From NCBI GenBank assembly GCA_966430775.1, contig CBJMMB010000002.1:1-64000 (forward strand): a stretch of DNA of 64,000 nt, in the 5' to 3' direction. A program made the position numbers and the translations under genes. Positions 24,818 to 34,315 of this stretch are shown here, piece after piece (the first letter of the stretch is position 1; the number at the start of each line of letters is the position of its first letter). The stretch comes from Dyella_B sp966430775. Its GTDB lineage: Bacteria; Pseudomonadota; Gammaproteobacteria; Xanthomonadales; Rhodanobacteraceae. The notes below the pieces were generated by a model. The model saw nothing but the letters and a program-made list of their open reading frames with translations, was not told the origin of the DNA and made no database searches.

Positions 24818-25876
24818 TCAGTCGCGGTGCCCGGCCGCATCCAGCGCCGCCTGCACCACCGGCCAGTCCGCAGCGGCACCCGGTGTCGCAAATTGATAGA
24901 CGATACGGTGCTCGTACGTCTGGCCCGATCGCAGGATCGCCGGCGGAAACTGCGGATGGTTCGGCGCATCCGGAAAATCTTGCGGCTCCAGGCATACGCC
25001 CCGCCCAAGCTCGGGATGGCTGCGATCCAGCCCCTGCCCTTCGTAAAGCTGCACCGCGGGCGCCGGGCTGATCAGGCGCATCGCCACGCCGCTGTGCGGC
25101 GAATAGAGTTCAGCGCTGCAATGACGGTCGGCGGACAGTACCAGGCAGTGGTCGAAACCGCCGCTCGTCTGCAGTTGCGCGCCGCTTGCCGCGCGACGTT
25201 CATCCAACGTGGCAGGCACGCGGAAATCGAACGCCGTGCCGTTCACGCTCGCGATCTCGCCGGTGGGAATCAACTGCTGATTGACCGGCAGATAGTGCTC
25301 CACCGGCACGCGCAAAACCTGCGTTGCAACGGGCACGGCGGGATCGCCGGCAAGGTTGAAATACGGGTGATGCGTCAGGTTCAACGGCGTGGCCGCATCG
25401 GTGCGTGCGCGATACGTCAATTGCAAACGTTGCGATGCAAGCACAAATTCGGCTTCCACATGCAGTCCGCCGGGATACCCTTCTTCACCATCCGGCGACA
25501 GGTAACGCAGCAACAACCGTTGCGGTTCGCATGCGGCAATCGTCCACACGCGGCGGCCGAAACCGACATGGCCGCCATGCAGATGATTGACGCCTTCGTT
25601 GGCGCTCAGCGCATAGCGCCGTCCATCCATTTCGAAGCTTGCGCCGCCGATGCGGTTGCCGTAGCGGCCGACCAGCACGCCTAGGTAGTCACGATCGTTG
25701 CGGTAGGCCTCCAGATCCGGCAGGCCGAGCACCACGTCGACCGGTCCCTGTGCCGTTTCGATCTGCAACCTGCGCAGGATGCCGCCGTAGGTCAGCACTT
25801 CCGCCTTCACCCCTTCGCTTGCCAGGGTGATGGCGTGAATCACGGTATCGCCGATTCGTCCAAATTCGCGTTGCAT
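24818..25876 (-). CDS. Cytoplasmic aldose 1-epimerase (galactose mutarotase)
   Basis: A 352-residue mutarotase with GRYGNRIGGA, GVNHLHGGHVGFGR, LNLTHHPYFNLAGD and a C-terminal CLEPQDFPDAPNHPQF. The His in the HHPYF region and the C-terminal Glu region are the catalytic pair of the family. No signal peptide is seen with the start at 25876, so it complements the exported paralogue at 10995. It is divergent from the second TonB receptor. Confidence 0.88.
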   Translation of the reverse strand: MQREFGRIGDTVIHAITLASEGVKAEVLTYGGILRRLQIETAQGPVDVVLGLPDLEAYRNDRDYLGVLVGRYGNRIGGASFEMDGRRYALSANEGVNHLHGGHVGFGRRVWTIAACEPQRLLLRYLSPDGEEGYPGGLHVEAEFVLASQRLQLTYRARTDAATPLNLTHHPYFNLAGDPAVPVATQVLRVPVEHYLPVNQQLIPTGEIASVNGTAFDFRVPATLDERRAASGAQLQTSGGFDHCLVLSADRHCSAELYSPHSGVAMRLISPAPAVQLYEGQGLDRSHPELGRGVCLEPQDFPDAPNHPQFPPAILRSGQTYEHRIVYQFATPGAAADWPVVQAALDAAGHRD

Positions 25877-26252
25877 GAGTCGATTCGCACAGAAACAAGC
25901 CACGCAGCATAGCGAGCTGCACCGGCTTCGAACCATGGCAAGAACGGTATGCCGACAGGGCAATTCGGCATTGCGGCAGTGCAACAGATAGTGCATCGCA
26001 TCATTGCAATAACCGTATCGATATGGCGATTTAAATCATTAGTCTCTTATCGGCACGCCATCACATACTCCGGCCGAACGTGATCGCCGGGCAACACAGC
26101 GATCACGTCTTTGCTGATCGCTCACCCTTGCCTCCGCGGTCGCACGTGGCCGCCAAAACCAAAGGGGCTGTAGCCGTTCGGCATACGGTTCGACGCACCC
26201 CCACGTAGGTGCGCGACATAACGAGACCTTTGGGAGAGGGGAGTCAAGCACC
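25877..26252. promoter_or_regulatory. Divergent control region with a 10-bp inverted repeat
   Basis: ACGTGATCGC (26078-26087) and GCGATCACGT (26099-26108) are perfect inverted arms 11 bp apart, in the space between the mutarotase and TonB receptor starts. GGGAGAGGGGAG ahead of 26253 is the receptor's ribosome-binding site. No gene is supported here. Confidence 0.5.
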
Positions 26253-28964
26253 ATGCAGAACGTACGTAATGCGCAGCGCACGCAGCGCCTGATGTTCCGT
26301 GTATTGCCAGCGGCGCTCGCCCTGGCGCTAGCCACCACCGCGCATGCGCAAAACAGCCAGGACACGACCAACGACAACACCAGCGTCCCGTGCAAAACCA
26401 CCACGGCCGACGGCAAGCCGTGCAAGCGCAGCACCGACATCACCCAACTCGACACCGTGCAGGTGAACGGCGTGCGCGGCAGTATCGCCGACGCCATCGC
26501 GGTCAAACAGAGCAGTCCGTTGATCGTCGATTCGATCGTGGCCGAAGACGTCGGCAAGTTGCCGGACAACAGCGTGGCCGCAGCGCTGCAGCGCGTGACC
26601 GGCGTGCAAGTGGCGCGCAGCGGCGGCGAAGTGAACACCGTGCTGATTCGCGGCCTGCCCGATGTGGTGACCACTTTCAGCGGTCGCAATATTTTCACCA
26701 CCACCGGACGCAGCATTGCGCTGGCGGATATTCCCGCCGACCTGGTGGAGCGTGTGGACGTCTACAAGACCAATGATGCACGCAGTATCGAAGGCGGCAT
26801 CGGCGGCCTGATCGACGTGCGCCTGCGCCGCCCGTTCGACTTCAAGGACGACTGGACCCTGGCCGGCACCGCCAACGGCATCTACAGCCGCAACGCCGGC
26901 CATACCGATCCCTTCGGCAGCATCACGGCCAACAAGATCTGGCATACCGACGCCGGCAAGTTCGGCGTGATGGCGGCGGCCTCGTATCAGAAGCAGCGTT
27001 ACGAGGAAAGCAGCACGTTCAATTTCATTTCCGATCTGCGCGACAACCCGATGGGCACGGGCGGCAAGGTGTATATCCCCGAAACCATCGGTTCGATCTA
27101 CAACCTGGGCGATCGCACCCGCCGCTCGGCCAACTTCACCGTGCAATGGGCGCCGAACGACAAGACCGACATCTATTTCGAGAACTTCTACGTCGGCTAT
27201 CGCAACACGTACAACAACCCGTTCTGGATTCCGCTGCCGGTGATTGTCAACGGCAGCAACGTCACCAGCCTCACCACCAAGCCCGGCACCAACGTCGTGC
27301 AAAGCCTGACCGCCGACAACATGTTCACGTTGACTAGCGACCAGGCGTTTCAATCCAGCTCCGATACGTATCAGAGCGCGCTCGGCGGCAGTTGGAAAGG
27401 CGATCGCGTAACGCTCTCCACGGATCTGGCCTACACCTACAGCAAGGCGTCCACGCGCGACTTCATTCTGGATACCGGCTTTATCGCGCCGCGCATCACC
27501 ATGAACTTCGACAACGGTGGCGCCACCAATGCCACGGTGACCAATGCCGATGGCAGCGCGTTCAATCTCGCCAATCCGTCGAATTATTTTCTCAACCAGT
27601 ATTACGACCAATGGAACCACCAGACCGGCAAGGACTGGTCGTGGAAAAACGACGCCACCATCAAGCTGGATGCCGGCCCCATCAACGCCATCGACGTGGG
27701 CTTGCGCGCAAGCTGGCGCAACGCCACCAACATTGCCGCCGATACCGGTGGACGTCCGAACATCAGCGGCACCACGGCGTTCATGAGCAGCTTCCCCGGC
27801 ATGGCCAGCCTTACGCCATCCAACCTGCTCGATGGCGCGCTCTACACCTCGCCCAATCAATGGATGCTGGCCAACCCCAACTATCTGTTGACGCATTCGG
27901 CGCAGATACGCGTTGCCATGGGTTACAGCCCGTCCGCACCGCTGGCCAATCCCGCGCTGTATTTCAACGACAAGGAAGACACCTACGCGCTGTATGCGCA
28001 GGCCCGTTATGGATTCAATCTCGGCGACGTACCGGTGGATGGCGGCTTCGGCGTGCGCAGGGTGCGCCTGAATTCGACGCTGCAAGGTACGGAGATCCTC
28101 GGCACCGAACAGACGCCCGTCACCATCAACAAGAGCAGCGACGTCTGGCTGCCGAGCTTCAGCGCGAACTTCAATCTGCGCGATGATCTGATCCTGCGTG
28201 CGGCGTACGGCAAGACCATCACGCGCCCTGCGTTCGCCTCGCTCAACCCGCAGCTGTCGCTGTACCAGGCTACCGCGACGATTCCGGCCAGCGGCAGCGG
28301 CGGCAATCCCAATCTCAATCCGGTGCGCTCGAGCAACACCGACCTGTCGCTGGAATGGTATTTCCATCCCGCCTCGCTGCTCTCCGCGGCGGTGTTCCAT
28401 CGCGACATCAATGGCTATATCCAGACCTACGCCGACAGCGAAGTGGTCGATGGCGTGAGCTACCTGGTGAGCCGTCCGCGCAACACCGGCAACGGCACAC
28501 TGGAAGGCGCGGAGCTGGCCTATACCCAGTTCTACGATTTCCTGCCGGGCTGGTTGTCCGGTTTCGGCACGCAGCTCAATGCCACTTTCATCAACGCCAA
28601 CACGCAATCGCCGACCGGGCAGCGGCAGGATCTGGTCAATGTTTCCAAGCGCGCCTATAACGCCATCCTGATCTACCAGAAGGGCCCCTACTCCGCTCGC
28701 CTTGCCTACAACTGGCGCAGCCGCTACGCCGTGGCCTACAACCCCGGCGGCGCGCAACCGCAATCCATCTACAACGCACCGGTGGACGATCTGGACTTTG
28801 CCGTGAACTACGACGTGAACAAGCATCTGACGCTCACGCTGGAAGGCACCAACCTGATGGGGCGGGTGGTGCATACCCAGTTCGGCAACAACCAATACCT
28901 GTTTCCGCGCGATGCGATCATGATGGAACGCACTTTCATGTTCGGTGCACGCTTCCGCCTGTGA
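26253..28964 (+). CDS. TonB-dependent outer-membrane receptor (Xanthomonas/Caulobacter type)
   Basis: A 903-residue receptor with signal peptide (ALALALATTAHA), TonB-box-like ITQLDTVQVNG, plug signatures (VGKLPDNSVAAALQRVTGVQV, VLIRGLPDVVTTFSGR) and a barrel ending MFGARFRL. It resembles the receptor at 6715 in domain order. Located directly before GH51 and GH43 arabinan enzymes, it likely imports arabino-oligosaccharides. A terminator separates it from the GH51 gene. Confidence 0.92.
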   Translation: MQNVRNAQRTQRLMFRVLPAALALALATTAHAQNSQDTTNDNTSVPCKTTTADGKPCKRSTDITQLDTVQVNGVRGSIADAIAVKQSSPLIVDSIVAEDVGKLPDNSVAAALQRVTGVQVARSGGEVNTVLIRGLPDVVTTFSGRNIFTTTGRSIALADIPADLVERVDVYKTNDARSIEGGIGGLIDVRLRRPFDFKDDWTLAGTANGIYSRNAGHTDPFGSITANKIWHTDAGKFGVMAAASYQKQRYEESSTFNFISDLRDNPMGTGGKVYIPETIGSIYNLGDRTRRSANFTVQWAPNDKTDIYFENFYVGYRNTYNNPFWIPLPVIVNGSNVTSLTTKPGTNVVQSLTADNMFTLTSDQAFQSSSDTYQSALGGSWKGDRVTLSTDLAYTYSKASTRDFILDTGFIAPRITMNFDNGGATNATVTNADGSAFNLANPSNYFLNQYYDQWNHQTGKDWSWKNDATIKLDAGPINAIDVGLRASWRNATNIAADTGGRPNISGTTAFMSSFPGMASLTPSNLLDGALYTSPNQWMLANPNYLLTHSAQIRVAMGYSPSAPLANPALYFNDKEDTYALYAQARYGFNLGDVPVDGGFGVRRVRLNSTLQGTEILGTEQTPVTINKSSDVWLPSFSANFNLRDDLILRAAYGKTITRPAFASLNPQLSLYQATATIPASGSGGNPNLNPVRSSNTDLSLEWYFHPASLLSAAVFHRDINGYIQTYADSEVVDGVSYLVSRPRNTGNGTLEGAELAYTQFYDFLPGWLSGFGTQLNATFINANTQSPTGQRQDLVNVSKRAYNAILIYQKGPYSARLAYNWRSRYAVAYNPGGAQPQSIYNAPVDDLDFAVNYDVNKHLTLTLEGTNLMGRVVHTQFGNNQYLFPRDAIMMERTFMFGARFRL

Positions 28965-28972
28965 TTTCCCCT

Positions 28973-29009
28973 CCGCCGCCATCCGCGCGATGGCGGCGGC
29001 GCTTTTTTT
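28973..29009 (+). terminator. Intrinsic terminator between TonB receptor and GH51 gene
   Basis: CCGCCGCCATC (28973-28983) pairs with GATGGCGGCGG (28989-28999), then CGC and seven T residues. The GH51 gene starts only 18 bp later, so it must rely on read-through or a promoter within the receptor gene. Confidence 0.82.
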
Positions 29010-29026
29010 CAGACAAAGAAACCGCC

Positions 29027-30595
29027 ATGGCCGCTTCCCCAATGAAAAAACGTTTGCGCCTTTCCTTGCTGTGTTCCGCGCTGTTCTTTGCCAGTGGCTG
29101 GCTGCAAGCCGCCGAAGTCGAGGTACAAGGCAGCCTGCACACCGACCAACCCGGCGCGCAGGTATCGCGCTACATCTTCGGCCAGTTCGCCGAGCATCTC
29201 GGCACCGGCATCTACGGCGGCATCTGGGTCGGCCCGGATTCCAAGATTCCCAACACCAACGGCTATCGCAACGATGTGCTGGCCGCGCTGAAAGCCATCC
29301 ACGTGCCCGACGTGCGCTGGCCCGGCGGCTGCTTCGCCGACGAATACCACTGGCGCGACGGCATCGGCCCGCGAGACAAGCGGCCGACCAGCGTCAACAC
29401 GCACTGGGGCGGCGTGGAAGAACCCAACAGCTTCGGCACGCATGAATTCATGAATTTCACCGAGCTGCTGGGTGCAGATGCCTACGTCGCCGGCAACGTG
29501 GGTGACGCATCGCCCGACGAATTGGCGCAGTGGGTGGAATACATGACCGCGCCCACGCATTCGACCCTGGCGATGCAACGCCGCGCCAACGGCCGCGACA
29601 AACCCTGGAAAGTGGCCTTCGTCGGCGTCGGCAACGAGCTCTGGGGCTGCGGCGGCAACATGCGCGCCGAATACGCCGCCGACGTGTATCGCCGCTACCA
29701 GACCTTCGTGAAGGCGCCGGCGGATCAGACCATCCTGAAGATCGCATCCGGCTCCAACAGCGACGATTTCCACTGGACTGAAGTGATGATGCGCGAGGCC
29801 GGCAAGTTCATGAACGGCCTCAGCCTGCACTACTACACCGTACCCGGCGGCGGCTTTCCGCCGCGCGACTCGTCCACCGATTTCGACGAAGACGGCTGGA
29901 TCGATACCTTGCAGCAGGCGCTGCGCATGGACGAACTGATCACCAAGCACAGCGCGATCATGGACAAATACGACCCGCAGAAGAAGGTCGCCCTGGTCGT
30001 CGACGAATGGGGCACCTGGTACGCCAGCCTGCCCGGCAGCCACCCAGGTTTTCTGCAACAGCAGAACACCCTGCGCGATGCGCTGGTCGCCTCGCTGACG
30101 CTGGACATCTTCAGCGACCACGCCGATCGCGTGCGCATGGCCAACATTGCGCAGATGGTCAACGTGCTGCAGTCGATGATCCTCACCGACGGCAACAAGA
30201 TGCTGCTGACGCCGACGTATCACGTGTTTGCGATGTACCTGCCGTACCAGGACGCCACGCATCTGCCGCTGGAAATCAGTACGCCGACCTATCGTCACGG
30301 CGAATTCGCGGTGCCGGCCGTGCATGGTTCGGCGGTGAAGGCGAAGGATGGCCATGTGTATGTCGCGCTGACCAATCTCGATCCGGAGCACGCGGCCGAA
30401 GTGAGCGTGAAGTTGAGTGGCCATGCCAGCCAGGTGAGTGGACAGATTTTGACGGCGCCGAAGATCACTTCGCTCAATACCTTCGAGCATCCCGATGCGG
30501 TCAAGCCGGCTGCTTTTTCCGGTGCGCGAATCAACGATGGAAAGTTGCACGTCCAATTGCCGGCGAAGGCGATCGTGATGTTGAAGTTGCAGTGA
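29027..30595 (+). CDS. GH51 alpha-L-arabinofuranosidase, exported
   Basis: A 522-residue protein with signal peptide (LSLLCSALFFASGWLQA) and a GH51 catalytic barrel: DVRWPGGCFADEYHWRDGIGP, the acid/base Glu in GVGNELWG (about residue 204) and the nucleophile Glu in VVDEWGTWY (about residue 326), then a C-terminal beta domain. It releases terminal alpha-L-arabinofuranose from arabinan and arabinoxylan. The ATG at 29027 is used; ATG 29042 is also possible. Confidence 0.92.
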   Translation: MAASPMKKRLRLSLLCSALFFASGWLQAAEVEVQGSLHTDQPGAQVSRYIFGQFAEHLGTGIYGGIWVGPDSKIPNTNGYRNDVLAALKAIHVPDVRWPGGCFADEYHWRDGIGPRDKRPTSVNTHWGGVEEPNSFGTHEFMNFTELLGADAYVAGNVGDASPDELAQWVEYMTAPTHSTLAMQRRANGRDKPWKVAFVGVGNELWGCGGNMRAEYAADVYRRYQTFVKAPADQTILKIASGSNSDDFHWTEVMMREAGKFMNGLSLHYYTVPGGGFPPRDSSTDFDEDGWIDTLQQALRMDELITKHSAIMDKYDPQKKVALVVDEWGTWYASLPGSHPGFLQQQNTLRDALVASLTLDIFSDHADRVRMANIAQMVNVLQSMILTDGNKMLLTPTYHVFAMYLPYQDATHLPLEISTPTYRHGEFAVPAVHGSAVKAKDGHVYVALTNLDPEHAAEVSVKLSGHASQVSGQILTAPKITSLNTFEHPDAVKPAAFSGARINDGKLHVQLPAKAIVMLKLQ

Positions 30596-30729
30596 CCTGA
30601 CGCCCCCATCGACAAGCGTAGCCGGTCGAAGACCGGCTCCATCACGTTCCAAGCAAGTGTCTTAGCAAGCGCTGCGTCTGGGCCTGGCATCCGGGCCCAT
30701 CCTTTACACAACCTACGTTGGAGGAATTC

Positions 30730-31710
30730 ATGCGTTTCAAGACCAGATTTCTCACCACGGCGCTCGCCTTGATTTCGCTCGGCTGCGCACCCGTCGTCAC
30801 TCAAGCCCAGACAGCACCATGGACGCTGAGCGGCGCGCTCGTCACCCACGATCCGGACATCCAAAAGGAGGGCTCCACCTACTGGATCATGGAGACCACG
30901 GCCAATGGCGGGATCGGCGTGAAATACTCGTCGAACGGCACCACCTGGACGCAGGGCACGCCCATTTTCGGCAGCGGACTCAGCTGGTGGAAAGCCTATA
31001 ATCCGTCGGCCGATCCGGCACAGGTCTGGGCGCCCGGCTGCATCAACTACAACAACACCACGGCCTGCTACTACGCCGTGTCGACCTTCGGCTCGCAGAC
31101 ATCGGCGATCGGCCTGACCACCTCCGCGGGCGGTATCGCCGCCGGCAACTGGGTCGACAACGGCACCGTCGTCACCTCCAACAGCAGCAACGCGTTCAAC
31201 GCCATCGATCCGCAACCGGTGGCCGATTATTCCGGCAACCTATGGCTCAGCTTCGGCTCGGCCTGGGGCGGCATCTATATCCGGCAGGTCAGCAAGTCGA
31301 CCTTCCTGACGGTGGGATTCTCCACCAATATCGCCCGCGACACCTCGCAAGTCGTCGAGAACTCATTCATCGTCAAGCACGTCTTCAACGGCACCAACTA
31401 CTACTACCTGTTCCTGTCGAAAGGCTCGTGCTGCAGCGGCGCCAGCAGCACCTATCACATCGTTGTCGGCCGCTCGACCTCGATCACCGGCCCCTATGTC
31501 GACAACAACGGCAACTCGATGATGAACCCCGGCTCCGGACTGACCATCGCATCCTCGGGTTCACGCTTCATCGCACCGGGCGGCGAAAGCGCCATCGGCG
31601 ATACGATCATGTCCTGGTATGCGCTGGATTCGCAGAACAGCTACACGCCAGTTCTGTTTATCAATAATTTGACTTGGAACTCCAGCGGCTGGCCGAATGC
31701 GCTCTGGTAA
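30730..31710 (+). CDS. GH43 endo-alpha-1,5-L-arabinanase, exported
   Basis: A 326-residue protein with signal peptide and a five-bladed GH43 propeller. The catalytic base is in VTHDPDIQKEG, the pKa-modulating Asp in NAIDPQP, and the acid Glu in VVENSFIVKH. It cuts alpha-1,5-arabinan backbones. GGAGGAATTC directly before ATG 30730 fixes the start. It is the last gene before the cassette array. Confidence 0.9.
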   Translation: MRFKTRFLTTALALISLGCAPVVTQAQTAPWTLSGALVTHDPDIQKEGSTYWIMETTANGGIGVKYSSNGTTWTQGTPIFGSGLSWWKAYNPSADPAQVWAPGCINYNNTTACYYAVSTFGSQTSAIGLTTSAGGIAAGNWVDNGTVVTSNSSNAFNAIDPQPVADYSGNLWLSFGSAWGGIYIRQVSKSTFLTVGFSTNIARDTSQVVENSFIVKHVFNGTNYYYLFLSKGSCCSGASSTYHIVVGRSTSITGPYVDNNGNSMMNPGSGLTIASSGSRFIAPGGESAIGDTIMSWYALDSQNSYTPVLFINNLTWNSSGWPNALW

Positions 31711-31749
31711 GTTCCGACGCCTCGGATTTGCCGCCGGCAAATCCAGACG

Positions 31750-31797
31750 GAGTGGGTTAGAGCCACTTATCGCACGAATCGTTAATTGGCTCTGACT
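31750..31797 (-). repeat. Cassette-array repeat, copy A
   Basis: A 48-bp imperfect palindrome: GTTAGAGCCA and TGGCTCTGAC arms around a centre containing CGAATCGTTAA. Related copies at 37848 and 39059 lie in the same orientation inside the array. This copy marks the array's distal end, where an attC site would be expected. Confidence 0.6.
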
Positions 31798-31859
31798 CAG
31801 CTACGTTGGCCTCTCTCACCAAACTACCAAAACACCTAAGCCGGTGAGAGGTCAACCGC

Positions 31860-32465
31860 TCAACTGGACGCCTGTATTTCATACCGCAGTGAGAAGGAGC
31901 CCTCGATCCATTCGGCCACTTCTTTCTCCCTACTGAGATCTGGTCGCCCTAGAAAGCCCTTTACCAAGTGCTGTGCACGTACCGTTCTTGCAATGTCGGA
32001 CTTATCAACGGCCTTGGTCAATTGGCCTTGCTGAAAGATGAGTTCATGGACTTCTTCGAACTTCCAGAAAGCATGAAAGCCCGTGTTCCCCAAGAGGTCG
32101 CGGATCAAATCTTTACCAAGTAGAAGGCCGCCGGTGAACAAAAGCGGCAAGTCCAAGCCTTTATATAAGCAGTTGAAACCCAGCGGCGTTTTGGGATCTT
32201 GCGGCGATACTCCGTTGATTACCGGACCGTTCGGTTTCCGGTTGTTAATCGGTAGGCCAGCGTCATGAAAAACGTAGAGGTCAGCTAGCTGAAGCTGTTG
32301 CCCTATTAGTAGATATTCGGCCATCCAGCCGCGATAGCAAGCGGTAGATGGCATCGCAGGCTTCAAGCCAAACTGCGATGGCTCAACAAGCTCTGTCCCG
32401 TTCGCTCCACACACAAGGAAGCGGTCGCCTTGGAAAAGAGCCGAGTCAGTAACTTGCGTGGTCAC
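31860..32465 (-). CDS. Cassette protein of unknown function (201 aa)
   Basis: A GTG-started frame of 201 residues. The protein looks soluble; no motif or family is recognised. It is the last gene of the minus-strand array. The hairpin after it (31805-31855, arms CCTCTCTCACC/GGTGAGAGG) has its core triplets in the wrong orientation for attC and may be a terminator. Confidence 0.6.
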   Translation of the reverse strand: MTTQVTDSALFQGDRFLVCGANGTELVEPSQFGLKPAMPSTACYRGWMAEYLLIGQQLQLADLYVFHDAGLPINNRKPNGPVINGVSPQDPKTPLGFNCLYKGLDLPLLFTGGLLLGKDLIRDLLGNTGFHAFWKFEEVHELIFQQGQLTKAVDKSDIARTVRAQHLVKGFLGRPDLSREKEVAEWIEGSFSLRYEIQASS

Positions 32466-32477
32466 GATTGATCTCGA

Positions 32478-32536
32478 CCTCTAACGTTGGAATAAAGTGG
32501 ACGCCGAAGGCACCCCGCGTGGAGAAGCGGTTAACT
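32478..32536 (-). repeat. attC site (divergent)
   Basis: Read on the minus strand it runs from AGTTAAC to GTTAGAG, with TTATTCCAAC before the second core as in the other sites. The inner arms are poorly matched. Confidence 0.5.
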
Positions 32537-32548
32537 TATGGAACACAA

Positions 32549-32851
32549 CTACCGGGGCAAGGTCGCCGCATAGGGCTTGACCAGTTCCCAGCACCTGATC
32601 GATGTAGCGAACTTTTTCGAATTGAAATCGTCAACATGGATCTCTGTGCATTTATATGCGCTTCCGTTCTTCTGAACAAAAAACATTTGACCGGATGACG
32701 CATCGTTTGTAACTGCAACTATGTTATAGCCCGCTTGGACGAGCTCAAAAAGCGAAAGGGATGAAGCTTTCCATTGAGCTGAAGGCCCTTCAGCCGAAAC
32801 TGCAGATGTTGCAGCGCTAAGAAAGAGGAGTGTGATCAGGGCACGCTTCAT
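32549..32851 (-). CDS. Small secreted cassette protein
   Basis: A 100-residue protein with a signal peptide (ALITLLFLSAATSAVSA) and two cysteines in the mature part (YKCTE, IRCWE), suggesting a disulfide-bonded periplasmic protein. Family unknown. The ATG at 32851 gives the signal peptide. Confidence 0.65.
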   Translation of the reverse strand: MKRALITLLFLSAATSAVSAEGPSAQWKASSLSLFELVQAGYNIVAVTNDASSGQMFFVQKNGSAYKCTEIHVDDFNSKKFATSIRCWELVKPYAATLPR

Positions 32852-32870
32852 GGTTGACCCTTTATGCAAT

Positions 32871-32926
32871 AGCAACGCTGGAGTTAAGCGGCAGCATAGC
32901 CGTCCGCCTCGAACGAATAGTTAGGC
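32871..32926 (-). repeat. attC site
   Basis: Minus-strand GCCTAAC start and the CTTAACTCCAGC block before the second core. The palindrome GGACGGC/GCAGCATAGCC is the stem centre. It supplies the TAA stop of the gene at 32921. Confidence 0.8.
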
Positions 32927-33247
32927 TGTGACACGAATTATTTCCGACGCCACGAGCCAAACGATTGGAACCAATACAAGCAACCATGCTAGCCAATGAA
33001 TAAGCCGACGCCAGGCCCAGCTAAAGAACATGGCTACCGCAGCGAAACCAAGTATTGCGAAGGCTGGACGAAAATACCAGTTCGCTGCCATGAGTTCGTA
33101 TACGCCGGAGTCGACGTTGTGCCCATAGCGAGCCACGGTTTCATCCACAGCAACCCGTGAGGCCCGATACAGCCATGCCACCATTGCGAGCGACGTAACG
33201 CTAGCGATGGCGTCTATCCAAGCTCCCAACCGTGCTGAGGTAATCAT
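32921..33247 (-). CDS. Small integral membrane cassette protein
   Basis: A 108-residue protein with about three hydrophobic helices (IDAIASVTSLAMVAWLY, FAILGFAAVAMFFSW, LAWLLVLVPIVWLVAS). Family unknown. Its TAA stop is the first part of the attC core. Confidence 0.65.
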   Translation of the reverse strand: MITSARLGAWIDAIASVTSLAMVAWLYRASRVAVDETVARYGHNVDSGVYELMAANWYFRPAFAILGFAAVAMFFSWAWRRLIHWLAWLLVLVPIVWLVASEIIRVTA

Positions 33248-33251
33248 CGTG

Positions 33252-33308
33252 GCCTAACGCTGGAGTTAAGCGGCGGCGAAGCCGTCCGCCTTGAACGAGT
33301 TGTTAGCA
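33252..33308 (-). repeat. attC site
   Basis: Cores GCCTAAC (33252-33258 on the plus strand) and GTTAGCA at the other end, with the GTTCAAGGCGG / CCGCTTAACTCCAGC arms typical of this array. Confidence 0.88.
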
Positions 33309-33689
33309 GGCGCCGCCATGCCGCACCCATCCGATGCTGAGCACGTAACGGGAGCCCTTAGTTACACGCGCAACACTATGCTCGCACGCGTCAGGCCGAA
33401 AAAAATTGATACGCGAAGATGCGTAGATTGGCGTCGAACATACGAACTCTCCACCAGAAGTCGCACGCCTAACGACGATATTGAGGCGATAGTGCCGACC
33501 AAATGAAACCGGGTCAGTATGTGGCGCGATCTCCGAACCTTGAGGAAAACGGAGAATGTAGATGTCGAATGGCAGCGGCCACATACTCTGGAGCAGGAGC
33601 ATTTTGTCGTAGCCGGAATGCTGCCGACCAGTTTGCCATCGAAACGCCGTTCGGAAGTATGTGCGAGCTGGAGATGGCGCAGAATTCAT
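33303..33689 (-). CDS. Putative 2-oxoglutarate/Fe(II) oxygenase-like cassette protein
   Basis: A 128-residue protein with an iron-ligand pattern of the prolyl-hydroxylase fold: HTD in IAPHTDPVSF, a distal His in CEHSVARV, and an Arg in GSRYVLSIGW about ten residues later, which would bind 2-oxoglutarate. Substrate is unknown. Its TAA stop lies in the attC core. Confidence 0.6.
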   Translation of the reverse strand: MNSAPSPARTYFRTAFRWQTGRQHSGYDKMLLLQSMWPLPFDIYILRFPQGSEIAPHTDPVSFGRHYRLNIVVRRATSGGEFVCSTPIYASSRINFFRPDACEHSVARVTKGSRYVLSIGWVRHGGAC

Positions 33690-33703
33690 ATATACGCGCT
33701 AAA

Positions 33704-33790
33704 GCCTAGGCCAATCGGCCGTGCGAGCCGCAACGCATGATTGCACCGGAAACTTCCTGCCGCACGGTCCGCTTGAGTGCATAGTTAGAA
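33704..33790 (-). repeat. attC site (long variant)
   Basis: An 87-bp site with CGGCCGTGCG/CGCACGG arms and a GTTAGAA core. The opposite core is altered to GCCTAGG. It is longer than the about 57-bp majority form. Confidence 0.7.
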
Positions 33791-34252
33791 CCTAGGCAGG
33801 GTGTTCGAGTTTATCTTAATTTTGGAGTTGCAGCTCTGACACAAGTGTTCACTCATGCCATAAAACTCCCCCTGGTTTTGCAATACATGCTTCGACCCAG
33901 TGTTGTAACAACGCGAACAGATCCAATGCGGTGGCTCACCAGCCGAGAATTCTTGCTGAAGCGCATACACGAATACGCCGGGCTCAATTGCAGAAAGCTT
34001 GTAGCGCGTCTTCTCTTGCGCCCAGGCCTCCATTTGCGCCAACGCCGCCTTTAGAAGGCGAATTTCCTCGGCCATTGCGGCCTGGTCGGCATTTGCCGCA
34101 AGAGCGCCGCTTTGCGCAGAGAGAATCGCGCTCTGAAGCTCAATCACCTTACCCTGAACCTCAGCAACTGATTTCAAGTGCAAAAATCCCTGCGCCATGT
34201 CGGAAGCAACTTTGAGGCTTGAGATAGTGCTTTGAATGAGGGACATGTCCAT
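33785..34252 (-). CDS. Cassette protein with coiled coil and zinc ribbon
   Basis: A 155-residue protein. Residues about 25-85 are a heptad-rich helix (ELQSAILSAQSGALAANAD..), followed by a zinc-ribbon-like CSRC...CQSC quartet. Likely a small regulatory or scaffold protein; family not recognised. Its stop is in the attC core. Confidence 0.6.
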   Translation of the reverse strand: MDMSLIQSTISSLKVASDMAQGFLHLKSVAEVQGKVIELQSAILSAQSGALAANADQAAMAEEIRLLKAALAQMEAWAQEKTRYKLSAIEPGVFVYALQQEFSAGEPPHWICSRCYNTGSKHVLQNQGEFYGMSEHLCQSCNSKIKINSNTLPRF

Positions 34253-34254
34253 AG

Positions 34255-34315
34255 GTTCTAACGCCTGAATTAAGCCGCGCCGCGAAGCGACGTCGGCTTG
34301 AACGAATTGTTAGGC
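34255..34315 (-). repeat. attC site
   Basis: GCCTAACAATTCGTTCAAG at one end and TTAATTCAGGCGTTAGAAC at the other on the minus strand. This is the classical attC arrangement. Confidence 0.9.

Noticed and set aside
26328..29042. Long minus-strand frame of about 900 codons
   Set aside because: Antisense to the TonB receptor; no motif, no ribosome site.
29009..30652. Minus-strand frame of 547 codons
   Set aside because: Antisense to GH51, composition of a shadow frame.
31805..31855. Hairpin after the last cassette gene as an attC
   Set aside because: The arms pair well, but the core triplets read GTT...AAC facing outward, not AAC...GTT inward, so it cannot be an attC.
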